A stretch of 64,000 nt of DNA, from NCBI GenBank assembly GCA_013398955.1, contig VWPU01004107.1:1-64000 (forward strand). Direction: 5' to 3'. This DNA is from Callaeas wilsoni. Taxonomy: Eukaryota > Chordata > Aves > Passeriformes > Callaeidae. Both the position numbers and the translations under genes were made by a program. Shown here one piece after another: positions 50,575 through 62,064 of the stretch (the first letter of the stretch is position 1; each line of letters begins with the position of its first letter). The notes beneath the pieces are model-generated. The model was not told where the DNA came from, ran no database searches, and saw only the letters and a program-made list of their open reading frames with translations.

Positions 50575-50705
50575 TGAAGTCTTAATCGAGAGTCTCCCGG
50601 CTGCTCCATCTTAATGACGGTCCACTGTCCCTGCGATCGATTTAGCCCCCGTGAACATGCACGAGTAGCAGCTAAGGTCAAAGGAACGGGCTGATTTCCA
50701 TTAGA
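50575..50705. promoter_or_regulatory. CpG-bearing patch with a DR1-like element
   Basis: Eight or so CpG dinucleotides appear within 120 bases of otherwise AT-rich, CpG-poor sequence, an unusual retention. AGGTCAAAGGAAC (50675-50687) resembles a direct repeat with one-base spacing as bound by COUP-TF, HNF4 or RXR-type nuclear receptors. The second half-site is imperfect. This may be a conserved regulatory element. The sequence alone gives no target gene. Confidence 0.35.
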
Positions 50706-51496
50706 AAAATTGTCCCAGTGCAAAATCTTGCTCTATATAGTTATCTTGATAGATGGTAGGACAAAAAATTTAAAAAATAAAAAATATTTTAAAAAAAATT
50801 TAGAAAAAAAAAAGAGGAAAAAAAGACCCATTCATTACCTTTGCTACAGTACCCTCAATGGGGGAAGGCTGAGGCGGTGTGCAGATGATAACTTTGCCTT
50901 GCTAAATTTGTACCTGCAACACTGAGGAGAGAAAAGCTCCCCAGCAAGTGGGAGCCTGTGCTCGGGTCCAGGTTCTTGGCATGCTGCTGGCACCCAAACC
51001 TAGCCAATCTTTGAGGAGAAGAAAGCAGAGTTTGATACATATTAATTAGACCAAAAAAAAAAAGTCTCATCCTGACGACTTTCATATTGCAGTGCTAGTA
51101 ATTATGCCACAGAAACAAGATCTTTCCACGTTCAACATCACTGTGTGAAGACGAGCTTATTTCCAGCAGGGATATTGAGTCCTGCCATCTGAAGGGCCAA
51201 TCAAGTGTGAAGTACAGTATAGTTTTAGACTCAATTGAAAGGAAAAAGCTTGACTACTAGTTCATAGCATGACAACTTTCATGGATTAGCTCAGACCCTA
51301 TTCTACTCCGTGAAAGGGTATCACAGCATGAAGATAGTTTTCAATGCACCAAACTTTAATAGCTGAGTGGGGGAGCCAAAGCTTCCTTTTGGTCTCTATA
51401 GAAACAGTATAGCCAAAATTTGAGGCAAAATTAAGATTCCTTGATTTCAGTCCTGTATTTACCCTCCAAGGTCCCTATTCACAAGAAGTCTTCAGA

Positions 51497-51556
51497 CTAT
51501 ATATAGCTAGATATATCTATCTATCTATATATATATATATACACACACATATATTA
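51497..51556. repeat. Compound TA / CTAT / CA microsatellite
   Basis: ATATATAG, several CTAT units, a run of about ten TA units and a short CA run follow one another over 60 bases. Slippage-prone and likely polymorphic. Confidence 0.85.
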
Positions 51557-54500
51557 AAAAAAATATAGAGAAAACTACATACATGCTTGTGCGTGCCGTT
51601 TTTCCAATGGAAGATGAAGTGAGTTAAATGCAATTAACTAATTCCCCAGAGCCCCACCATTGCTTTCCAGTGTCCCCAGAGTCCAGGAAAAAAGCAGTGG
51701 GTGCAGAGAAGCACCTGAGGAGGCATCATCAGCACTTACTGGTATTTCCCTCCCATCCCAGCTACAAAGCTGTGCACCCTTCATATCCCCATCCCACCAG
51801 AGCCCTCATCCCTCTAGCATCCTCCAGAAAGCTGAAGATTTTATTTAGGCACCAGCTCCCCAAGCAAGGCACTGCCTCCACTGAGCATCTGCATAGGGAA
51901 CGCTGTGTTTTGGCTGTTGATGCCAGAGGCTGATGGAAATTTAACCTGTAGTGGCAGAGGACAACAGCGTTCAACCCAGCAGGAGAAGTTCCCCATCTGC
52001 ATTTTAAGAAAAGCACTCTCATGATGAAATTAAGTTCTGAGAACAAGGGAAAAAACACACACAACAAACTCTTCCCCCACTCCTCTTGCCCAGCCCATGT
52101 GGAGAGCGCAGGTGAGTTCCTGCAGGCATCGTGCCCACGGGACACGGGGCCAGCCTACGTCACAGTGGGTGCGCCCATCACACGGGGTGCAGAGCCAACA
52201 GACCCTGCTCCTCCGCAGCATTAACCTTGTTCCTTGTTTCACACTTGACCATGCATTTCCTGACTACAGTTCTCAGCAAACATTACCCCTGTACACTGAC
52301 ATGCAGGCAAATACGTTTTCTCTTCCCACCTCTCACACGTCCTCTCTTTGCAATCCTCTGATCTGTGCTGTAGGACCAGGGCTGGGCATCCCCCAGGAGG
52401 TTACCTGCAGGTACACACGCTGTATTTTCCACCCATCCTATTCAGGTTTGGCACCTGTGCCTGGGCACTGGCAGGGGTGATCTGGCTCCCTCAGTAAAGC
52501 TGGCTGGGCCACAGACACCTTTCTCTCCCCTCTTCCCTCCCCACACCATCAGGATGTGTGAGTGCCTCCTATGGAGAGTCTACATTTCACTATAATGCTC
52601 CTACCCTCCCTTTGTGGAGCACTAATCCTGAGTCACCAGAGCCAGAAACTTGCCTTGCATGGCCAGAGAAGTGATTCCCCCACCCCCTTTAAGCCCCCCC
52701 TTGGGTCTGAAGTTAATCCAGCTCTGGGCAAGGTGTCCCCACAGCATCCATGCTACCAGAGCTGTGAATTTCTGCACAGATGCAGGTTTTGATGAGGTTT
52801 TGATGCTAAGGCAGGGCCATCCCTGGGGTTCTAACAACCCTGGCCAGCCCTCCTTGGCCACGCAGAGAGCCAGGATCAGCCCAAGGCCATCTCCTACTGA
52901 GCAGGGAGCTGGTGTGGGAGCGTGGATTTCACCACAGGGATTGCAACTGGTTGCACATAGAGGAGTTGCGCTGCCCCAGCTGCCCATTATCTCCCAAGGC
53001 TGTCCCAGGGCCCTGCTCTGCTGTGCCGTGGGACTCCCACAGACCCTGGCATCACCCTCCAGGCCTCACCTCAGCAGCATCCCAGCAAGATCCAAGATTC
53101 TCCACAAGGTTAAGGAAAGCCCAACATCACTCACCATCTTCCAGACAAGCGTTATCCAAACCCCGCCCTGAACAGGCTCTACTGTGTACATCTGCTAAAG
53201 AGGTTCTGCAAAGACAAATTTTGAATAAAAAGTTCACCTACTCACAAGGAAACAGAAATTGCATGTTACTTCATTAAGCCAGCATGGTTCAAAGCTGCTG
53301 TATCTTCTTTCTTCACCATTCCAGAGGGTCACAATGTCCCAGGACCAGCAACTTTGCCACTCTCCCAGTAACTGCTTTCCACAGAGGTGCAAAGAGCTGC
53401 TTGCTGTAAAACACCCCTCTCCTCTGGGAGCCTCTGTCCAACTGTTCCCAGGTGAAAAGTGAGGTTCTAGGGCCACAAAGAGCAGCCAAAATCAATAGAC
53501 ACCTAGATGTCCTTAATAAATTTCAGTCATAACCACATCCACCATAGAGCCTGCCCTAGTTGGACATCACATCACAGGTTGAGTGCACGGGTCCAGTTTT
53601 CCAAAGATCCCATCTCTGTGCTCCAAAGAATGCTGACAGGCACTTCACAGATGAGAAAACACCTGCACACAGGAGAAAAAGTATCAGCACCGTTGCTGTG
53701 TGATAAACAAACTCACATTCCCTCTTGGAGGAGGTACCTTTCGACCAGCCAGGCCTACTCAGATACTTGCTGTAAGAAAATACTCTGGTGGCACTGGGCA
53801 GCTGCTGGAGAGCTCAGCGGTGTGTGTAGGCTGGAGGGAGAGTTGCCTGGTCACAGTCCTCATGCTTCAGGCTGGACCACAGCCTCCAAGGCCATCTCCA
53901 TCTGGAGAAGCCTGGACTAGCAGCAGCAATCTGGGGAAAAAATCTGTCCTTGGAAAGCAGTGCCTTTTCTTGTCCCCTGGTAAAAGGGATGAAATCCCTG
54001 TGGTCTCAGCATCAGCAAAATTGCCTTTGATGCTCAGACCCACTCATCATTAGGACTGTAAGCAGAAATTAGAGAGACGTGCCCATGGTTAAACACTATT
54101 TCCGCTGTTGGTTAAACACTGCCTGCTTCTCTCTCCATTATGAACAACATCTCCAAAGCCTCAGGGTGTAATAATAACCCTGAATGGAGACTTCTTCCTT
54201 TGTGCAGTGCTCAGCTATGGGGGGAAACAATTTGCAGTTTAAATTATTTCCTTTCAACAGATTTGAGAAAGCCACAGTGCAGTAATTAGACACACACTGG
54301 ACAGGTCCTGTAGCCCCCCCAGTCAGTCCCTGAGCAACCAAATATTTTTCCAAGGCTTGAATCAGGCCCAGTGCACCAAGACCAGTAATTTTTGCACAGT
54401 ACAGAAAGACCAAAATGTGGTCCATGGGCACACATTGACAGCTCAATCGATCGCTGGGCTCCTGCCACCACCGGTCATGTGCACGGGTGGGTGAGTCGAT

Positions 54501-57500
54501 GGCCTTATTTAAACCTGCTCCCAGGGCCCTTGGGCCCTTACGTGTGTCACTGTGTTAGATGCCATTGATGCTGCAGCAGCTTCTTTGCAGGACATCAAAG
54601 CAAATTGGAGCAAACCCCTCATGTGTGAAGGGAAAGCCAGCCTTTTGCACTGAGGAATACCCTCTATTCAGCCCCAGAGAGGTTTATATTTGGAGTCAAA
54701 CCAGACAGACATCAGTGAGGCCAAGCCCCATAGCTGGAGTGAAAAAATGGTGACAGCCAGCCTGGACATGCCACTGCCACCCATCCCCGTCCCTGGGCAG
54801 ACACAGGGAGAGGAAGATTTGGGAGCTGACAGCAGGAGGCAAGTTTGCCTCTCTGCAAGCACCCGAAGGGGGAAGTACCCAACCAGGCTCATGCAGGATG
54901 GGTGAAAGTGGGCTGTGTCATCCTCAGTGCAGGGACATGATGTCAGGAAAGACCAACGTCTCTGTTTTTCCAGCCAAAGCAAAGGCAGTGCCTCCTTGCG
55001 GCAGCTCTGCCACTGGCCTGGCTCAGCAAAGATGTCTGAGAGCAAAAACAATCCTGCACCACACAAACTCTGGGAAAAGCCAAGAATGGCTGATTACGGC
55101 CATGAACTGATTGGTGCCAGCTGCCACGGGCACAGAAAGGCACTGGACCTCACTAGGAGAATGATGCATACATCTTGCACCTCCAGGTACACTGCAGGTC
55201 TTGGTTTGGTGCCATGAGACCCTGCACTGTCTCCAAGGAGACCTCTGTGCCAGATGTGAAACACTGTGGGAAGTCTCACTCTGCTTCAGTTTCTCCTTAT
55301 TCAGCTGCAGACTCCTAAATGGGCCTTAGTCTGATAATCCTTTTGTCCAAGGCACATCTGCTTCTTGTGTTCTCTGTTCGATCTGCAGCCCAGCCTTCCC
55401 TCTGGTGGAATCATCTAAAGGATCTATCACACTTTTTGCTGCCCAATTTTTGCAGCATTTGGGGCATAAACTGTTTGATAGATTCTGAACGGTTGCCTTT
55501 GTTTCCCCAAAAAGGTGCTATTTTGTTCACAAACACTCCAAGGAGCTCAGCAGTCTCTTTTCCTACCTCTCTTTTCATCATTTTAACACAAAAGTAAAAG
55601 CTTTTGAAATCCCCGTTTCATGTTGGTACATTAAGTATCTGAATTCCTCCCACATGTGAAGCCTGAGTCTGAACATGAACTCACCCCAAAAATCTCAAGT
55701 TTGCAATTTAGGCATTTTCCTTTGATGCATTATTTAAATATACATTTTAATTATTAATTGAGACAGCTTAGTACTGTAATTTAATAGCCAAACCCTGCAC
55801 TGAGACAGATCCTCACCTGCTGCAAATCCAGGCTGCTCCCATCCCAGCACCCCAGCTTTCCTCGCCCTCCATCCTCCACTACTACCAAAGCACTTCATTA
55901 AATTATTTCAATAAGCTTCTCTAATTGGAGTTCAAAGAATTCAGCTAATGAAGTATTTAAACATTTCTGTACCCAAAATTAATCAATTTAGAAAACACCT
56001 GGAGAAAACAAAATTATAGTTTTATGGAAAATCATGCTTCATAATGAATCTCTGGAGGAAAAATTGTGCCTCTGCTGTCTAATTTAAGGAGGATATGATC
56101 ACCCATTACTTTTCTTGATCTCATGAGAAGTGGGAGGTCTCCTCCACATACGTTTTACCCTCTTTGTCCCTGTATTTCCTAACCCGTTTAGTTGCAGCCA
56201 CCATTCTTCCAAGAATGGAGTGATGATTTTTCCGTTCCTAGCCCAGATAGGGCCATCCTTCCTCGGTGCACTGCTGCATCAAGAGCAGAGAAAAACCTTG
56301 TCCATGGCTTCTCCAGGTGTGGAGAGAGCCCAAAGCAAAGTCATACTTTCTTGCTCATCTCCTGTCTCACTGGGACTAGAGATTGCTCCTCCTCAAATGT
56401 CTTTTTGTGAAGGTCCATGCTGTGCTTACGAAGTTTAACAGATGGGTGCAAAGGAGCAATGTGCATCACCTGAGGCAAGTAGCAAGGGAATGCTACATTC
56501 ACCCTGGTAGATGAGAAGAGTGTTTAGGAATAGGACTGTGGTTCAAGTTGGCAGGAGAAGGGAGCAGCCCTGGAAAAACTGCAGATGCTGGGATGCATGC
56601 AGGGACTCACCCTGCCTCTGTGCCGCCAGATCTTAGAAGCACAACTACAACCACAGCTGGGCATTTTGAGTGCTCAAATCCAGGATTACTACTGAATTTG
56701 AAGTGTTGAATGGGGAGCTTCGGGGTGTTGAGTGAACTGCAGGGAAGGCAGACTGCTGCACCCAGGTGGGTCAGCCCTGCCTTCAGCAGGTGCCTGGGGG
56801 TACAGTCACCTCTGCTCAGCGGAATCTCCTACTGGATAGTCTTAGAGATATCACCACTCTTAGAGCTCTTAGAGAGAAAAATTAGAAGACCACATGACCT
56901 GCATCCATTCAACAACAACCTACTTCATCCTGGCCCCCCAAACCAATCCCTGTTTATCCCAACACATGAACAGGAGCCTGGATCAGCCACACCCATCCCA
57001 CAAGCACCAGTTCAACACATGTCCCTTTGCATTTCAGGCATCTACCTGATGAAGATCTCTGCTGTCCACCAGGCACTGGTAAAAATGTTGAAGATTGTCA
57101 GCAAGCAGCTCCCTGGCATTTCCCAGGGTATCCGTGTTATCCCTCCCCGTGCACTGAGGGAGGAGAAGCTGCTGCCTGCACCACTGGAAAAGCAGAGGCT
57201 GTGGAAAAAAACAGACTTTGCTGCTGCTGGATACCCACAGAGGAGCCAGGAGGTTGATTTATTATGGCTGTGCTTTGGGTTGAAGTCATATGCTCTCCAA
57301 ACCATGATTAACTGCCTTGCTAAAAAAAAAAAAAAATTTAAAAAAAAAAAAAAAAGTATGTATATTTATGTTAAACAAAAGCCCAGGGCCTGCCCCAACG
57401 TGATGCACTTTGTGTGATTACCCAGCACAGCATGAAGGTTGGACCTCATGGGCTGGAATCACTCATCATGTTCACCAGTACCAAATTCATCCACCCTAAA

Positions 57501-58260
57501 TCTCCCGTCTTTCATTTCTGCTCCCTGGGTTGCCAACAGCAAATAGATCCCAGTACGCAGCAGGGTGCAATATCTCCAGGAGATGGAACAAACTCCCACC
57601 CTGGGGAGCACTTCCATTTTGTCTCAGTGGTTGTAAAGGAGGGTTGCTATTATTGCTGCCTCTTCACCTGCCCTCGGCCCCTGTCAGCTGCCTGTGTCTG
57701 GCGCTGATCAGATATGATTTGCTCACCCTACACACACACGCCAAAAAGCTAAGGCAATTGCAGCAAAAATTTCTCTACCTGCAATGGACACTGGGATGAC
57801 CACAGCACCTAAGAAACTGGTAAATTAGCTGCATGCAGTGAAACCGAATTTGGTTTCCTTTCCACAAAACCATGAAGATATTTATATATAATTTATCTTT
57901 CTAAGTTGTCATGTGGCAAAAGACCTCTTGCTGTGAGGCAAGCTTCTCTTCCTACTTAGAGAGAATTACGTGATTAAATAGAGACCTGAAAAGTTGTGAA
58001 CAAGCATTGAAGAAGAAAAGGTTTCCTCTTAAAGCCTTAATGAAGTGGGTTCATTCCTCCTCCAACATCAACTTAGCCTTGTGTAGTTTGTTTTCACTCT
58101 GGTTAATCACTGACCAAAGCTGTAGTGCGGACCACCAGTTTCCAATAACCCATAAAAGGCAGATCAGAAGCTATTGTTCTTTTCTGTAGGGCTTAGCAGA
58201 CAACAGCTGAATAAACCTGTTCAAAGTCAGAACAGTCAAGGAGGAACAGAAGCCCAGCCA
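51557..58260. other. Gene-empty sequence, mixed composition
   Basis: No exon with a recognisable product. The longest open frame (56710-57417, plus, 235 codons) has no known domain and its end runs through an A-rich tract; see the findings. AT-rich homeodomain-type words cluster at 55730-56010. GGTTAAACACT occurs twice close together (54088-54098 and 54110-54120). Confidence 0.5.
57322..57355. repeat. A-rich homopolymer tract (A15-TTT-A16)
   Basis: Two poly-A runs are separated by TTT. No AATAAA is placed suitably in front of it. The tract produces a lysine-rich segment in the overlapping open frame. Confidence 0.9.
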
Positions 58261-58261
58261 T

Positions 58262-58420
58262 CGGCTGCAGGGAATCCTGAAAAGGAAATTCATTTATTAT
58301 GACATAATTGATAGCGTGCATGCAAATACACTATGCAGACCTGGTGCAATCTCGGGTAATTAAATACAGAGCAATTACCAGGTCGCAGTTAGAGAAAGTG
58401 ATGTTGTTGCAAAGGAGGAA
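58262..58420. promoter_or_regulatory. Candidate non-coding regulatory element
   Basis: The block combines an octamer ATGCAAAT (58320-58327), homeodomain-type words (CATAATTGAT at 58303-58312, GGTAATTAAAT at 58355-58365) and two overlapping inverted repeats. The inverted repeats have arms GGTAATT/AATTACC (58355-58361, 58373-58379) and ACCTGGT/ACCAGGT (58339-58345, 58377-58383). The right arms share ACC, so only one of the two stems could form at a time. POU and homeodomain sites together are typical of developmental enhancers. This is inference; conservation has not been tested. Confidence 0.35.
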
Positions 58421-61400
58421 TTAGTGCCTGCTTGCTCCCCATGGATGCTAACACTTGGTGGGTGCTCCTGGCATCCTGCAACTGTGATTTTGGGAAAAAT
58501 CTTTCCACGGGGCAGAAGAGGTGAAAAAGAGAAACCCATGCAGGTGCGTGTTTGGAAATAACAACCCTTAAAACTGCGAGAGCTGAGGGAGAGGTGGGAA
58601 GGGCTGGAATGCGCTGGGAAAAGACAAAGTAGCTGCTCACGGTGAAGGATTCAGGGAAGTATGAATGCAATCTCCTGTGGGAGGCCCATTTGATCTTGTT
58701 TCATTTGGATTTGCAGCACTTCTAAACATGCACAGGGGGTTCTTGGGGTGCAAGAGGGGTCTCTGATGCCATAGAAATTTATCTCTGTCCTACAACCACC
58801 TACCCAAAAGGAAAAGTTTTGCAACAATGTAACTATCCCCTGAAATAAAAAATCATCAAGTGAAGCATTGAGATGGTGCTTTGGCTCCAGATTTGCTTCT
58901 GTCCCTTCCTAAAACATCAAGTGAGAGCCTCCCTGGTGGCTGTGCCCCCTCCGGTTCACATCAATGACTCCATCGGCCCTTTCTGCTCTGAGACATTTCT
59001 CAAGCCCCTTCCCAAGTAGGATCCAGCTGAGGGAACAAGCCTACTATAGCAAATTTAAAGAAAGGGCAAACCAACAGCACAACGAGCCTGAACAGATGCA
59101 CTGGTGATGACATGATGAGGAGGGACATGTACGCTCCAACCCACGGAGCAAGGCTTAGTTCAGCCGCTTGTTCCCTGCCCCAGAATCTTTGAAGCCCTGT
59201 TGAAAGTGGCTCATCCCCTTCACCCCTGTGCTGGCGCCAGCACCCAGGGTGAGATCTCATGTTTTTATGGTAGGAGGGGAGGATTCTCATCCCTGTGTCT
59301 GAGAGGGGATCCTCCTCACTGTCCCTTCCCAATGCCAACGACAGCACCAGGCTCCCTCCATCTGCTCCAGCAGCTCCTTTTTCCTTCTGGGTGTCATTTC
59401 TATTCTTCACACTGCTGACAGCGATCCCTGTCTGAGTGCTACTCTCCAGTACTCTCAGTGCAGGACTTGCCTTCACCACTACCTTCCATATGCAGCCCGG
59501 CACCAGCTTGTCTTTCAGCTGAGGCAAAAGGATTTCCAGCATCATTGAGAGCCATCCAAAAATAAATAGCAGGCCCAATTCCAGTGAAGGTAGATGCCAG
59601 GCTTTGCCCCTCCCAGGGGATTATACATTGAGGTTAATGGGAAATTTATGACACTTGTCCACACAAAACTTGTGGTTTCAGGGACAAGAGTAGCCCTGAG
59701 GGCAAAAGCAGGCACCAGGGGGACAGGGTGAAACGCCTGTGGGGAGTTGCTCTGGAGCGGTGCAGGCAACAGATTTTGGAGGTCCCTTGGGAGAGACACA
59801 GCACTGCTTTGGTCTTGGTGGGCAGAAGAAATAAGTTGAAAGGTTCAGGGAAAACCAGCAGGAGTCAAAGCAACTGTTCTCTCACCCCATTTCTTGCCTG
59901 AGATAAAGCAAAATAAATAAGTGAAATTTGTGGGTAAAAAATAAGGATTAAAGAATAATAAGCAGAGGCTGATGAAGAGCAACAAAATGTTTGGCTGAAA
60001 CAAAGATTTGTTGTTGTTGCTGCTGCCTGGAACAGGGAGAGAGGGAGGGGTCATGGGGGAAGAGCCACGATTTGTTGAGAGCGCCACAAACTTTTAGACA
60101 TCATTTTCTATTTTTCAGCAGTTTATTCCTCTCACCTGCATGCTCCATGGGGAAATACTGGTTGCTTTAATTCTAACATTTGGAGTGGAACCCATTCACG
60201 AAACTTTCTGGCCGTGTGATTCAAACGAGCCTTCTCTTTCCTCTTTTTGTTCTCACAAGAAAATCAATTCACTTGAAGAGCCTCTTAATCCCATTTTTGC
60301 AATCAACAATTGCCACTTGTATATCGCTCTAATAGATTAAGAAGTGGGATGATGTGGTTGTCTGGTCTAATTCAACCCTATTCAGGTAACTGCAGCCCGA
60401 GGCACTTTGTAGTGCCAAGTGTAGAGCTCTACAGGAAGACTTTTGCTATCATAATTTCCTGTGGAGCTATGCACTGCCCCCACTGAGTAGCCTGAATTAC
60501 TTTGAATTAGGCTCGACAACCACAGAGAGCAGAAATCCAACAAGCAACAATAACCAAGTCTTTGAGCATGACTTGCATGGGTTATTTTTTTTCTCTTTTT
60601 TTTTATTTGCATTCGAACAGAAAGAAGGAATTTCAAAATGCGCATTTATTTAAATGACAGCGACCTGCCATAAATCAAGAGGGAAACAAAAGGGGAAAAC
60701 AGTTTAAGTGAGAGAGAAGTTGAAGTGGAGGAAAAATTAATCAAAATAGTTTTAAAAAAACTTCATCGTAAGAGCCTGTGAAAAAAAATTCAGGCCTACA
60801 GCATCTCCATGGCAACGGAGAACAAGCACATGTTGGATACCAAAATCATAAAAGGTTTGTTTTGCAGGGATGAAACAGAGACAGATGGATCCATGTTAGT
60901 TTTAGTTTAATTTTTGAAAACATTTCAGGCAATTTATCAGCCAGCATGCCCAACTAGTTAAGAAATACCTAGAAAATCATAAAAAAGCTTTAGTGACAGT
61001 TCTGCAACATGCCCCCCCAAAAAGCTGAGAAGCACCAGAGAGGATTTAAAGCCATAAATATAAGGCTTAAAACCGAGATGTTACTTGAAAGTCAGGCTGA
61101 CAACGCATCAGGTAAACCAGGCTAACACTGCTTTACAAATCATAAAGGCAGCTCTACAAAGTAGTAATTCTGCATGTAGGGAGAAAAAACAACCCCAGCA
61201 TATGTTAAATTGTTGTCTGGTTCCAGAGAGTGAATAAATTGGACAACAGAGTTAAAAACATGCGTCTCAAGGGGTGCAAGTTAAAAATGCTCTGGGTAGC
61301 AAAACTCTGATCTCAGGGGAGTGAAAAGAGATTTCTTTCCTTTTCCTTTTTTCCCTCCCTGTTTTTTTTTGTCATCATCCCTTAATTATTACCAACATGG

Positions 61401-61737
61401 CAAAAAATGAATTAAATCTAAATAAATATCGAAGGTTTCTCTTCTAAAGAGTTTCAATCGCTATTCCTACTCTTTTACCTTTCTGTGTTCAGAAAATAAA
61501 GAGAACAAAGCAGGAGCCCTACTGGTTCAAAACTACCAGAACAGACAAACAACAGAGCACAACTGTTCCCTCATGCATGCCTGGGATTAGGATAAAAGCA
61601 GAAAAGACTTCTGAGAAAAAGAAAACAACAAAAGAAACAGGAGTGCTGACAAAACTTTTTTTCTCTCTATTGAAGCAAAAGAGAGAGAAAAAAGGAGCCC
61701 TACTAATAAAAAAAAAAAGCAAAAAGAGAACGAAGGA
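58421..61737. other. Gene-empty unique sequence
   Basis: No gene was recognised. The 192-codon minus-strand frame at 59000-59578 matches no family I know. The stretch at 60120-60345 is repeat-free and looks like non-coding unique sequence with OTX-type TTAATCC and GATTAA words. From about 60590 to 61400 it is AT-rich with several poly-A and poly-T patches. Confidence 0.5.
60803..60816. promoter_or_regulatory. RFX-like X-box motif
   Basis: ATCTCCATGGCAAC keeps the CCATGGCAAC half of the RFX consensus intact with a degenerate left half. Binding is predicted from similarity only. Confidence 0.35.
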
Positions 61738-62064
61738 AAGAGAAAGAAAGAAAGAAAGAGAAAGAAAGAAAGAAAGAGAAAGAAAGAAAGAAAGAGAAAG
61801 AAAGAAAGAAAGAGAAAGAAAGAAAGAAAGAGAAAGAAAGAAAGAAAGAGAAAGAAAGAAAGAAAGAGAAAGAAAGAAAGAAAGAGAAAGAAAGAAAGAA
61901 AGAGAAAGAAAGAAAGAAAGAGAAAGAAAGAAAGAAAGAGAAAGAAAGAAAGAAAGAGAAAGAAAGAAAGAAAGAGAAAGAAAGAAAGAAAGAGAAAGAA
62001 AGAAAGAAAGAGAAAGAAAGAAAGAAAGAGAAAGAAAGAAAGAAAGAGAAAGAAAGAAAGAAAG
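61738..62064. repeat. Homogeneous 18-base purine minisatellite
   Basis: About 18 almost identical copies of AAAGAGAAAGAAAGAAAG follow one another over some 325 bases, purine-only on the plus strand. It decays at the right edge into AAAGAAAAAAAAAG. Because 18 is a multiple of three and the unit lacks stops, long frames appear on both strands: a Lys/Glu/Arg repeat on plus (61577-62320) and a Phe/Leu/Ser repeat on minus (61519-62199). These are artefacts of the repeat, not genes. The near-perfect copies imply recent expansion or ongoing homogenisation. Confidence 0.95.

Noticed and set aside
57433..57475. GGTTGGACCTCATGGGCTGG, reminiscent of the CR1 3' region
   Set aside because: Too short, wrong continuation and no tail repeat nearby.
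59000..59578. 192-codon minus-strand open frame
   Set aside because: No recognisable family, no splice context or promoter; several short frames open on other strands suggest chance.
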